From assembly GCA_016927835.1 (NCBI GenBank), contig JAFGMA010000045.1:1-64000 (forward strand): DNA of 64,000 nt, written 5' to 3'. Positions 41,523 to 51,800 of the stretch are shown piece after piece (position 1 is the stretch's first letter; every line of letters starts with the position of its first letter). The notes beneath the pieces were generated by a model. It made no database searches, was not told the DNA's origin, and saw only the letters and a list, made by a program, of their open reading frames with translations. The position numbers and the translations under genes were made by a program. The DNA is from Candidatus Zhuqueibacterota bacterium (GTDB lineage: Bacteria > Zhuqueibacterota > Zhuqueibacteria > Thermofontimicrobiales > Sulfurfontimicrobiaceae).

Positions 41523-44500
41523 ATGTTTAAAGCAATGATTAAAAGCTGGCTGGGCTTCTTTATTTTCATCGCAATCGCTGTGGATACCTTCGCTGAACAA
41601 TTCGATTTGGAGCGTAACTGGACGTTTCAAATTGAATACCGGGGTCCGGAAAAAATAGCTGTCGGAGCTGGTTCGCCAATTCCATTTCCGAATGCAGAAA
41701 AACCAAACAGCATCGTGCTGGCGACCTTTTTCGGCGTGATTCGTGTCGATGGCAACGGAAAGCAACTTTTCAGCTATTCGACTGGAGAGGAAGGCGCAGG
41801 GCTGACGCCAGCAGTCGGTGATCTGAATGCCGACGGCTCCGCGGAAATAATTCAGGCGACATATCCCGGTATTATCCATTGCATCAGCGGCGAAGGGAAA
41901 TGCCTCTGGAAAACCGATCTGAAAGACAGACTGCATGGTTTCGGCGGAATTTTAATCAGCGATATTGACAGCGATGGCAAATATGAAATTTTGATCAATG
42001 CGGAAAGCGGTGCGATTCATTGCCTGAACCATGATGGCTCCAGACGCTGGCAGGCGAACGCTGAACCCAAAGCCTGCATGCCCACTGCCAGTGATATCGA
42101 TGGCGACGGCAAAGCTGAAATTTTTTATGGCACTGATTACGATAAAATCTTTTGTCTGAATTATCAGGGCGAATATCGCTGGCATTGTGAATTGCCGGGG
42201 CGCCGGATGGCGCGTTCATCCCCATCGCTAGTGGATTTGAATAATGATGGTCGCTACGAGCTCCTCATGCCGCACAATTCAAGTCATCCTGATCCAGCCA
42301 TTCTGTGTCTCGATGCCCATTCCGGGAAATTGCGATGGAAGGGCAGGACCGGCATGCAGAACTACACCGGTACGTCGGTCGTCGACCTGGATGGCGACGG
42401 AAAATATGAAGTGATGGTGGTGGATAAATCCAATACAATCTCGGTGTTCGAAAATGACGGGTGTACACGCTGGCAAACCAGCCTGACCGGTCACGGAATA
42501 TTTTTCGCGGCTGCGGTAGCCGATTTCAATGGCGACGGGCGATTCGAAATTTTTTGTAGCTGCCGCCAAACCGGAAATGACGGGCAGACGATCTACCTGC
42601 TCGATGATGAGGGAAAGCTTCTCAGGGAATACAATGAAGGTTACAGCCGCAATGCATCCCCGATGATAGCCGATCTCGATCAGGATGGTCTGCCGGAAAT
42701 TTATTTGACCGACGGACGCGTCGATAAAATTCTTGTCTGCTATGCACTAACCGGCACACAAAAAAACGCTCGCGTGCTATGGCGCTGCTGGAAAAAGTCG
42801 TCCACTAATGACGGTTATATAAAATCCACATCCCAAAAGCGCATCGCAATGGACGTCGACGTACCGAAGATCCCGCCGGTTGATAAAAGCCAGCCAGAAC
42901 CGGTATTCATCGGGAAGAATTTGAAAACAATTGAAGTGCCCCCCAAATGGCGCAGCAAAGATTTAATTGTTGAAACAAAACTCGAAGATGAGAATAATTT
43001 TTTGAAATCAGCGCTAATCTGGCGCGAGGAAGTCGGGGAGTCTATCGCTGTTCCGTTTGCGGTGACTTCCGGTCAAAAATCCGCATTGAGCATCATCGTG
43101 CGTGAAAGAGCATCACAAAGATTGGTTCATGTTGAAGCTGGCGCGATTCACACTGATAATTTTACCAAAGACATTGAATTCAGCCGCAACGCATTCGCAA
43201 GGATGTCACTGCTAGCACATGATTTCAGCTCAAGCGATATAGAGATTGCCAGCGACCTAACCGCCCGTTTCAAACAAAAGGAGACCATGCTGGCTGATTT
43301 GATCGCCAAAGCCGGCAGTTCAAGCCAGTCGCTTCCGGCAGATGTGCTAAAGTTGATTGAGAAAAATCGAGACGAGTCGAACCAAATGCTGGGATATGCA
43401 GAATTTCTGCAACGCATTCGACTCGCTGGCAATCGAGAGCTATTTTATGTCTGGGAAGATTCAAATCCCTGGGATGAATTGCATCCCGAGGAACTCTACC
43501 CGCAGAATATCAAGCCGGACTCATCCAGCGTATTCGTGACTGCGCTGGGCAATGAACTCGAAGCCTGTGCATTTTATCTCACGAATTTGACAAACAAATC
43601 ACTTTTTGTCAAAATCTATCCTTACGATTTCCGCGATCAATCCGGCAATACCACCAAGAGCGATAAAGTCATACAGTTGCGCGAGCCAATCAATACACCT
43701 GATACCAAAGGAAAAATGGTGGATGAAGTGCTCCCGCTGCTGAACCAGGGAAATACGTTGCTGCTTCCGCCGCGTGAAAATCGCAAACTATGGATTTCAA
43801 TCGACACCAAAGAACTCGATCCCGGAACCTATCGCTGCGTTCTCGGTTTCGAAGCCATCGGGATGACGATCTCGGTTCAACACATCAGGCTCGAAGTCCG
43901 CGTCAGCACAGTGAAAGTACCTGAAAAGAGCGAATATGCGTTCTCAACCTGGAGCAATATCTATATCGCCGATCCGGACATGCGCCAGAAGGTCGTTGAC
44001 GATGTCATTTCTCACAAAATAACCGTTTTCCCACAAATTTCCGGACCGCAATTTCGCCTGGATTCTGACAAGCGATTGGTCGAAGACTGGACTGCCTTCG
44101 ACCAATATATGTTACCGGTCAAAAAATATGCGCAGGCGATGCTGTTCAATCCCATTCATCTGGGCGTGCCGAAAGATGTCGAATTAATCCAGGAGGAGCG
44201 CGAATACTGGGAAAAAGAATGCCATCTCCGGACATCTGCCGGAATGAAAGAACGGGGTTTCAGCTATGAGGATTGGGGAATTTACGTCATGGACGAGCCC
44301 GGGCTGACAGGCTATGGGACCATTCTGGAGGCTATCGAGATCGCCAGAAAGATCAAAGAAAAAGATCCGAATATTCAATGTTTCATCGATCCTGCCGGGA
44401 TGGTGACGCCCGAATCGATGAAGGGCTTCGAAGGTTTAATCGATATTTATCAACCTGAGGTCGGTCTGTTGAATCAACCGGATCGAAAGCTGGTCAACTG

Positions 44501-45026
44501 CTTTCTGCGTTTGGGAAAAAAACTGTGGTTTTATGAGGCGCCCGGACCGGCTCGGTTGTTTCATCCCCTGGGTCATTATCGCGTGAAACCCTGGATCGCG
44601 TTCGATCTGGGTTGCACGGGCAGCGGATTCTGGTGCTATCATTACGCTGGTCGAACGAATTTGTGGCGCTTGAAAACAGCCTATCCGCCGGATGGCAGTA
44701 CCAGCTATTCCGTGGTTTATAATGACGGTCTCAATGTCATCCCTTCCCGACGCTGGGAAGCCTGTCGCGATGGCGTGGAGGATTACCATCTGCTGATGCA
44801 GTTCAAAAGGCGAATCGAATCCATAAAACCTGGTAAAAGCCCAAAAGGCGCGCTGGCTGCCGAAGCTGAAGCCTTCATGAAGGCTGCCGTAGAGCGAATG
44901 ACAACGGTTATTCATCGCCATCGCCTGGAAGAAGGTGAGTTTTCCCCGTACGACCTCGACTACGATGATTTGCAGAAATCGAAAGCCAAAATGATTGATT
45001 ATCTGGAAAAACTGAATGCAAATTAG
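41523..45026 (+). CDS. Secreted beta-propeller (FG-GAP/PQQ-like) plus DUF4091 glycoside-hydrolase-like protein, paralogue 1
   Basis: The 1167-residue protein has a signal peptide, then about seven propeller blades (about 40-420) with repeated 'DLNADGSAEI', 'DIDGDGKAEIFYGTD', 'DLNNDGRYELLMPH', 'DLDGDGKYEVMVVD' calcium-loop motifs alternating with 'CLN..G..RW' strands. A middle region and a C-terminal DUF4091 domain (about 790-1130) follow: 'DWGIYVMDEPGLTG' (candidate acid/base Glu in DEP), 'FIDPAGMVTPESM', 'LWFYEAPGP' and 'IPSRRWEACRDGVEDYHLL'. DUF4091 is a presumed glycoside hydrolase barrel. GGAGG precedes the ATG. It is a tandem paralogue of 45377-48847. The propeller may bind the polysaccharide substrate. 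Confidence 0.75.
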   Translation: MFKAMIKSWLGFFIFIAIAVDTFAEQFDLERNWTFQIEYRGPEKIAVGAGSPIPFPNAEKPNSIVLATFFGVIRVDGNGKQLFSYSTGEEGAGLTPAVGDLNADGSAEIIQATYPGIIHCISGEGKCLWKTDLKDRLHGFGGILISDIDSDGKYEILINAESGAIHCLNHDGSRRWQANAEPKACMPTASDIDGDGKAEIFYGTDYDKIFCLNYQGEYRWHCELPGRRMARSSPSLVDLNNDGRYELLMPHNSSHPDPAILCLDAHSGKLRWKGRTGMQNYTGTSVVDLDGDGKYEVMVVDKSNTISVFENDGCTRWQTSLTGHGIFFAAAVADFNGDGRFEIFCSCRQTGNDGQTIYLLDDEGKLLREYNEGYSRNASPMIADLDQDGLPEIYLTDGRVDKILVCYALTGTQKNARVLWRCWKKSSTNDGYIKSTSQKRIAMDVDVPKIPPVDKSQPEPVFIGKNLKTIEVPPKWRSKDLIVETKLEDENNFLKSALIWREEVGESIAVPFAVTSGQKSALSIIVRERASQRLVHVEAGAIHTDNFTKDIEFSRNAFARMSLLAHDFSSSDIEIASDLTARFKQKETMLADLIAKAGSSSQSLPADVLKLIEKNRDESNQMLGYAEFLQRIRLAGNRELFYVWEDSNPWDELHPEELYPQNIKPDSSSVFVTALGNELEACAFYLTNLTNKSLFVKIYPYDFRDQSGNTTKSDKVIQLREPINTPDTKGKMVDEVLPLLNQGNTLLLPPRENRKLWISIDTKELDPGTYRCVLGFEAIGMTISVQHIRLEVRVSTVKVPEKSEYAFSTWSNIYIADPDMRQKVVDDVISHKITVFPQISGPQFRLDSDKRLVEDWTAFDQYMLPVKKYAQAMLFNPIHLGVPKDVELIQEEREYWEKECHLRTSAGMKERGFSYEDWGIYVMDEPGLTGYGTILEAIEIARKIKEKDPNIQCFIDPAGMVTPESMKGFEGLIDIYQPEVGLLNQPDRKLVNCFLRLGKKLWFYEAPGPARLFHPLGHYRVKPWIAFDLGCTGSGFWCYHYAGRTNLWRLKTAYPPDGSTSYSVVYNDGLNVIPSRRWEACRDGVEDYHLLMQFKRRIESIKPGKSPKGALAAEAEAFMKAAVERMTTVIHRHRLEEGEFSPYDLDYDDLQKSKAKMIDYLEKLNAN

Positions 45027-45209
45027 ATCGATGCGCGACAGGCTTGCCCCCAAATGCTTTTATCGGGGAAGCATTCGGGCATGACAGAACCGGATGAGTA
45101 CTTTCTGATTTTTTTTTGAATTTCAAAAATCAATGCAAAATCAAAAGCACTAAGCCCGTTCTGGTTCCCCTTCCCTGTCATTCAGCGCGTGTCCGAAAAC
45201 TCGAAAAAT

Positions 45210-45311
45210 TGTCATTGCGAGGCGTTTTTTGCCGGGGGTGCCCAACCGAATCAATCCCCTGATAAAACGGCTGAGATTGCTTCGTCGCAAAAAACGCTCC
45301 TCGCAATGACA
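45210..45311. repeat. Complete dispersed inverted repeat (TGTCATTGCGAGG type)
   Basis: TGTCATTGCGAGG + CGTTTTTTGC at the left pairs with GCAAAAAACG + CTCCTCGCAATGACA at the right, with a two-base bulge; the loop is about 50 bases. Flanking GTGTCCGA (45189) and TCGGACAGACAC (45322) extend the symmetry outward, as in a MITE-like element. It fills most of the 350-bp gap 45027-45376 between the two DUF4091 genes; a half copy is at 16-52. No transposase is nearby. Confidence 0.7.
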
Positions 45312-45376
45312 GCTCAAAGGTACTTCTCGGACAGACACTAAATACTATTCATGCAATTCGAATCGGAGGTAACTCA

Positions 45377-48300
45377 ATGAAAATTCTGATCGCCGTTCTG
45401 GCAGTGCTCCTGCTTGCGGCAAATGGCTCAGCCGAAAAATATGATCTGAAAATTAACTGGACGCTGGACGTTCCATCCCCGGATCCGGCGAAAATGGAAC
45501 CCTCTGCCGGCGGAGCGCTTCTCCCCTACCCTGATGAAAAAAAACCGAATAGTATGGTTTTTACATGCGGCTACGGCACGATGCGCGTGGATGGTGCCGG
45601 CAACATCCTTTTCAGTTATACGACATCGGACCGGGCAAGCATCTACCTGGCGATCGACGATCTGGATGGGGACGGAATCCCGGAAATCGTGCAGCCAACC
45701 GGCAATGGCGAAGTGCATTGCATCGATGGTGCCGGCAAGCGTATCTGGAAGGTCGACCTGAATGATCAATTATACGGATTCGGCGCGGCTGTGATTTCCG
45801 ATATCGACGGGAACCGGAAAAAAGAAATTTTCCTGAACGCCAGAGAGGGTAATCTTTATTGTCTGAATTATGACGGTTCATTGAAATGGAGATTCAATGC
45901 GGAAGCCCGCGCATCCAGTCCCGCAGTCGGCGATATCGATGGCGATGGCAAGGCGGAAATTTTTTACGGAACCGATGTCGGCAATATTTTCTGCCTGAAT
46001 TGCCGCGGAGAATACCTCTGGCATACGGAAATCATCGGTCGCGCATTCGGACGGTCTGCCCCGGCTCTAGCTGATTTGAATCATGATGGGCGCTACGAGG
46101 TATTGATGCCGCACAGCGCCGACAGCCCTGATCCCGCCATTCTTTGTCTCGATGCCCACTCCGGCAAGTTCCTCTGGAAAGGCGGCGTCAAGCTCCAGAA
46201 CTATGTGGGAACCACCATTGTGGATCTTGATCAGGATGGGAAGCTGGAAGTGATGGTTGTCGATAAATCCAATACGATCTCGGTCTTTGAGGATGATGGC
46301 AAAACCAAATGGCAAACATCCCTGGTGGGGCACGGCATCTTCGGGGCAGCAGCAGTGGCTGATTTCGATGGCGACGGGCATTTCGAAATCGTGTGCGGAA
46401 CACGGCAAACCGGTCCCGACAAGGAAACAATGTTTCTTCTGAACGATCAGGGCGACGTTTTGAAAATTTATAAGGAAGGCAACGGGCGCAACAATTCCCC
46501 GCTGGTCGCCGATTTGAACCAGGACGGATTACTGGAAATTTATATGGCGAATCAACATCCGGCAAAAATAATCAGCTATACCCTGGAAGGGACTCAACCG
46601 GGCAATAAATCGCTCTGGTCATGCTGGAAACGCGTGCCTTCGAATGCGGGATTTCATCCCTCCGTCTCCCGAAAAATATGTAAAATGGCGGTGCGTGCTG
46701 CTGATATTCCGCAGCCGGAAAGCGAGCAAATCGAGCCGGTATTCGTGGGACAAAACACCCATTCAGTCGCTATCCCCGAAAAATATCACGATCAGGCTCT
46801 GATTGCGGAAATTCGGCTGCTCGATGAAACAGGTTTCATCGACGGCAGACTGAGCTGGTATCAGCAAGCGCAAGAATCCGTGGAAGTTCCTTTTTACATT
46901 CCATCGCTGCGAAAATACCAATTAACCATCTCGATTCGACAGCGCCAATCGGCACGGATTATAATGACCCGAACCATGCGCGTCAGCGCCGACGGTTTCC
47001 GGAAAGACATTGATTACATCCGAAAAAATCGCAATGAACTATCACAGATTGTACAGCGAACCGAGAAGACAGATGTCGAACTGACGCAAGCGTTGACCGG
47101 GAGCTTTGAGCAAAAAGAGCAGTTGCTGCTCAATCAAATCGATGCGGTTAAGCAAGAGGGGAAATCTCTGTCAGCGCCCCTGCTTCAGCTCATCGAAAAA
47201 AACCGAAATGAGGTTGATGAAATTTTGCGCTATGCCCGCTTCCTCGATCGCATTCGGGATACCGGCAACCGGGAACTCTTTTATGCGTGGGAGGATGAAA
47301 ATCCATGGGATAATGTCCCATGCGAACAAATCTACCCCGAAGTCATTGCCCGGGATACCCTGACGCTGGCTGTAAAAGCGCTCGGAAATGAAATCGAGTC
47401 GCGCACACTCTGCATCTCAAATTTAATCAACCAATCGCATTTCGTGAAAGTCTATGTGCACGATGTCACCTCCGACAGCGGGGACAAAATCAAAGGCAGC
47501 CGCGTGATCCAACTGCGAGAGCCCATCGCCATACCAGATGTGCAGGGTATGAGCGTCGATCAGGCACTTCCGCTGCTGAACCAGGGGAATACGCTCCTGT
47601 TACCTCCCGCGGCGACGCGCAAGCTGTGGCTGAGCATTAGCACCAGTGAACTGCTGCCGGGAAACTACACCGCAAATATCGGCATCGAAGCGATTGGGAT
47701 GACCGTATCCACGCAGACCATCAAACTGATGTTAACCGTCAGTCCGATTGCAGTCCCACAAAAAAGTGAATTTGCGTTTTGCACCTGGAGTTACCCGGGC
47801 GAATTCCAGGACGATGACTTGCTGCAAAAAGCGATTGCCGATCTGATATCGCATAAAGTCACGGTTATTCCCGGCATTCCCAACCCCCGAATCGGTATTG
47901 ATGCGCAAAAGCAATTTTTTGAGGATTGGTCGAATACGGATAAATACCTGCCCCTGGTGAAGGATCATACCATCTGTATTCTTTTCGGGCGTCCGCATTT
48001 GAGCGTGCCCGAAAGCGTGAGCCTGACTGAAAACGAGCGGAAAACCTTCGTAAAGAAATGTACGCGCCGGTTTGTCAACGGACTGGAGAAACGCGGATTG
48101 ACGTATGATGACTGGGCGGTGTACATCATGGATGAGCCCGGCTTGACGGGAATGTCAACCATTTACCAGGCGACAGAATGGGCGCAGGAAGTAAAAGACA
48201 ATGATCCCAGAATACAGTGCTACGTCGATCCTGCGGGCATGGTAACGCCACAGTCGATGAAGCCGTTCGAAAAGGTGATTGATATTTATACGCCCCAGAT

Positions 48301-48847
48301 CGACCTGCTGAAAAAACCGGATGGCGAATTACTCGCATATTTCCATCGATTGAAAAAAACGCTCTGGTTTTATGAAGCTATCGGTCCGTCCCGCATCTTG
48401 CATCCATTGGGCTATTATCGCGTTCAACCCTGGTTGGCGTTCGACTACGGGCTCACGGGAAGCGGATTCTGGGTCTACTGCATGCACGCGAATTTCTGGC
48501 GAAAGGAACAGCCGAATGGTGAATATGCCGTAGTCTATAATGATGACACAAACATCATTCCATCCCGGCGCTGGGAAGCCAGCCGCGACGGCATTGAAGA
48601 CTACCACCTGCTGATGCAAACCAGGCGAGAGATTGCGCGTTTGAAAACCGGAAATCGCGCGCAGAAACAACTTGCTGCCGAAATTGAAGCCTATCTGGAT
48701 GCAACCGTCAAACGGATTACGAGAAACGTGAAACGCATCGAATCGATTAACCGCGAGTTAATCCACTACGACGTGGAGTATTCATATTTTATAGAAGCTC
48801 GTGAAAAGTTCATGAAATATTTAGAGAAACTGACAGCAGTTGAATAA
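45377..48847 (+). CDS. Secreted beta-propeller plus DUF4091 glycoside-hydrolase-like protein, paralogue 2
   Basis: GGAGG eight bases upstream supports the ATG; residues 1-19 are a signal peptide. The layout equals that of 41523-45026 from end to end: propeller blades ('DLDGDGIPEIVQPT', 'DIDGDGKAEIFYGTD', 'DLNHDGRYEVLMPH', 'DLDQDGKLEVMVVDKSNTIS'), the same middle region ('NRELFYAWEDENPWD', 'LLNQGNTLLLPP') and a DUF4091 domain with 'DWAVYIMDEPGLTG', 'YVDPAGMVTPQSM', 'LWFYEAIGPSR' and 'IPSRRWEASRDGIEDYHLL'. Candidate catalytic Glu is in 'MDEPG'. The pair must come from tandem duplication; the gap between them now holds a palindromic repeat. Different substrate range is likely but not visible. 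Confidence 0.75.
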   Translation: MKILIAVLAVLLLAANGSAEKYDLKINWTLDVPSPDPAKMEPSAGGALLPYPDEKKPNSMVFTCGYGTMRVDGAGNILFSYTTSDRASIYLAIDDLDGDGIPEIVQPTGNGEVHCIDGAGKRIWKVDLNDQLYGFGAAVISDIDGNRKKEIFLNAREGNLYCLNYDGSLKWRFNAEARASSPAVGDIDGDGKAEIFYGTDVGNIFCLNCRGEYLWHTEIIGRAFGRSAPALADLNHDGRYEVLMPHSADSPDPAILCLDAHSGKFLWKGGVKLQNYVGTTIVDLDQDGKLEVMVVDKSNTISVFEDDGKTKWQTSLVGHGIFGAAAVADFDGDGHFEIVCGTRQTGPDKETMFLLNDQGDVLKIYKEGNGRNNSPLVADLNQDGLLEIYMANQHPAKIISYTLEGTQPGNKSLWSCWKRVPSNAGFHPSVSRKICKMAVRAADIPQPESEQIEPVFVGQNTHSVAIPEKYHDQALIAEIRLLDETGFIDGRLSWYQQAQESVEVPFYIPSLRKYQLTISIRQRQSARIIMTRTMRVSADGFRKDIDYIRKNRNELSQIVQRTEKTDVELTQALTGSFEQKEQLLLNQIDAVKQEGKSLSAPLLQLIEKNRNEVDEILRYARFLDRIRDTGNRELFYAWEDENPWDNVPCEQIYPEVIARDTLTLAVKALGNEIESRTLCISNLINQSHFVKVYVHDVTSDSGDKIKGSRVIQLREPIAIPDVQGMSVDQALPLLNQGNTLLLPPAATRKLWLSISTSELLPGNYTANIGIEAIGMTVSTQTIKLMLTVSPIAVPQKSEFAFCTWSYPGEFQDDDLLQKAIADLISHKVTVIPGIPNPRIGIDAQKQFFEDWSNTDKYLPLVKDHTICILFGRPHLSVPESVSLTENERKTFVKKCTRRFVNGLEKRGLTYDDWAVYIMDEPGLTGMSTIYQATEWAQEVKDNDPRIQCYVDPAGMVTPQSMKPFEKVIDIYTPQIDLLKKPDGELLAYFHRLKKTLWFYEAIGPSRILHPLGYYRVQPWLAFDYGLTGSGFWVYCMHANFWRKEQPNGEYAVVYNDDTNIIPSRRWEASRDGIEDYHLLMQTRREIARLKTGNRAQKQLAAEIEAYLDATVKRITRNVKRIESINRELIHYDVEYSYFIEAREKFMKYLEKLTAVE

Positions 48848-48894
48848 CGGAAATCCATTGGAATAAATGCATTCAAGCAAACGCCGAGGTTCAA

Positions 48895-51800
48895 ATGAAT
48901 TCACAAGCAATTTCAAAGCACGTGACGTACCTGTGTCTGTTTTTCCTGATGCTCGTTTTTGCCATGTTCCAGCCGCCAGCGCTGGCAGGAAAACCAGATG
49001 AAGGACGTGAAAATCAACTCGAAATTGAGCATGAATTATCACTGGCTTTCGAGACACCGCATACAAAATGGGCGAAGCCTTATGCCGGAGGCAAAATCCG
49101 GACACTGTTTATCACCACGCAATTCCAGGGCTGCATTTATACCCGCGAGATTATCGAGTTGTTGCAGCGCTTTGACCTGGATGCCGATGCAATCTATTAC
49201 CGGCAGCAATATGGTCGCCTGCTGGGTGATAACAATCCGAAATGGTACCACGATATAAATGCCGGTACAAAACGGGCGATCCGCCTTCTCGAAAATCCTT
49301 ACGACGTATATTTTGTCAACCATCTCGAGCTAAAAATCCTCCCCGAAACGGTTCGGCAAAAAATCATGCAAGCTGTGAAACAGGGAGCCGGACTGGTCAT
49401 GGTCGCCAAAACTGATAGCGCGCTGTTTCTCCCGGAGAAAAAACTCGATAATAGCGCCGCACTCATCGCAACTGGCGATTGTTATCAAATCGGAGCTGGT
49501 CGGGGAGTTCTGCTGCCGGCAAGAAAAAAACTGGAATATCACGCCGGCTGGGAAACCGAATTCGACTATCAAATGGAGCAATGGGGGCGCGCCATTTTCT
49601 GGGCAGCAAACCGGCTCCCGAGTACTTCGTTGGAGGTGAGCCTGAATTCCGCTGTGATTACAAGAGAGAACTTGCCTGCTCTAGCGATCACGCTAATCTG
49701 GCGCGATGCTCCTTCCGATGCCAAATTGCAAACAGTGATTCGCCGATGGGACGGCGAGAAAATTGCCCCGGCGCAACAAGCGTGTTCAGCAAAAAATTCT
49801 ACCGTCAAACTGGACATTCCCCTGCTGCGCGCCGGCAGCTATCACTTCGATGCCTTCATCACCAGCGAACACGGCAATGAGGCGTGGCGCACCGTCCCTT
49901 TCGAAATTACAGCCAGCCGCTCAATTGCGGCAGTGGAGTTGGAAAGAGACTGGGGAGAAGTTGGCGAAATACTGAATGGAAGCATTCAGCTTTCGGAACC
50001 GATGGATTCGGGCGATCAAATCCGGGTGCAATTGATCGATCCGCATGGCAGGGTGATCGCGCGCAAAGATTTCAAACGGATCAAAGGCAAGCGGCAGGCG
50101 TTCGACTTTCGCATAGAATCCTGGATGCCCATGCTGCTGCGCGTTGAAGCGAAATTAATGCGGCAGAACCATGATGTTGCAGCGGACGAAACATATTTCC
50201 GTGTAACCAAACGCCACCGTGGTCAATATCATTTCTTGGTCTGGAATTATCCCGGCGGCGATTTGGCGCCGTACGCTGTTGCCAGCATGGCGAAAAATGG
50301 TGTCACTGCGATTCTGCAAGGTGGCAATCCCCCATTATTTCTCTCGGCATATAACATGAGTTACATCCCGTACACGACGCGAATATGCGCCAACACCCAT
50401 TCTGTAACTGGAATGCTCGATTCAACCGGTATTCTGCTGGGCGGCTGTTACAACGATCACGCCCGGATGCTGGAGCGAATCAACACCGTTATTGACTATT
50501 ATAAAGAGTCCCGAAAGCATGGCGTGCTGGCATATTCGCTGGGCGATGAGAATGCTGTTCGCGCATCGTGTCTCAGTCCGCATTGTCTGAAAGCGTATCA
50601 GGAATATCTCAAGGAAATTTACGGAACCATCCAGGCGCTGAATGACGAGTGGGAGACAGATTATCAGCATTTCGAACAAATTCAATTATCCGAAGGGGAT
50701 GCCCTGCCCGCCCCGAACGCGCCTCGCTGGTTCAAAACCTACTATGACGAGCGGCTGGAAAAACACCATACGGATACGGATAACCTGAGTGACATCCAGA
50801 TTAAGCATGGCGATAAAAATGATGAAATGCTGGCGTTGCAGGCGGAAAATTTTGCACGCTGGTACGACCGTCAAGCATTTCAAAATGTCAATTACAGTGA
50901 GTTGTGTAAAAAGTATGCTGCTGCGTTTAAAGCAATCGATCCGCTGGCGTGGACCGGATTTGAGGGAACGGATAGCTACTCCATCAGGCGGCACACCACA
51001 CGCTCGCGCCAGGGAGGTGATGTGGATCTGTTCGTCCGGGAACTCGACTATTTTGGCCCGTATCATGGACCGGCAAATGAGTTGATTCGCTCGATTGCGC
51101 CTCCGGATTTCCCGACCGGCAATTGGATTGGCTACAATAAATTCGCGGGACCGCTGCTTCGGGGATATTGGGAGCAGATTACCAATTGCCTGAATACGGT
51201 TCAATGGTGGCGTTGGGATAATCTGGAAGGTTATCACGGCTTTCTAGCGCCGCATTTTGCGCCTTATCCCGCTTCGAAAGAATTAATCGATGATTCGAAA
51301 ATTGTCCGGGATGGACTGGGAACGCTGTTGATGAAGTCGCGCATGCAGGACGACGAGATCGCCATGTTGTATTCGCTCCCGTCCACCTATATCGCGCATT
51401 TTGATGGCAACCGCGAGTATGGCGATATTGTGCGCGATCATCAGAGCTGGTTCAAGATCATTCACGATTCGGGACTACAATTCCGCTTTGTCACCGATCG
51501 CATGCTGCGGCTGGGAGAGTTCGATGCATCTCATTACAAAGTACTCATCCTGCCGCTGGCATTTGCCATCGGCGAAGAGGAGGCTAGTGTAATCCGGGAA
51601 TTCGTCCGCAGCGGCGGCACGGTCATCGCTGACGTGCGCACCGGCATTTATGATGAGCACTGCAAGCCGCTGGCTCAAGGCGTTTTAGATGACGTTTTTG
51701 GAATCAGGCGCGAGGGCAAGAAAGACGCAGTTTTCATCGATCGTCTCAATATCGACAGCGAACTCGAAGGTCAGCGCCTGAGCTTGCGCTGGGGAAATTG

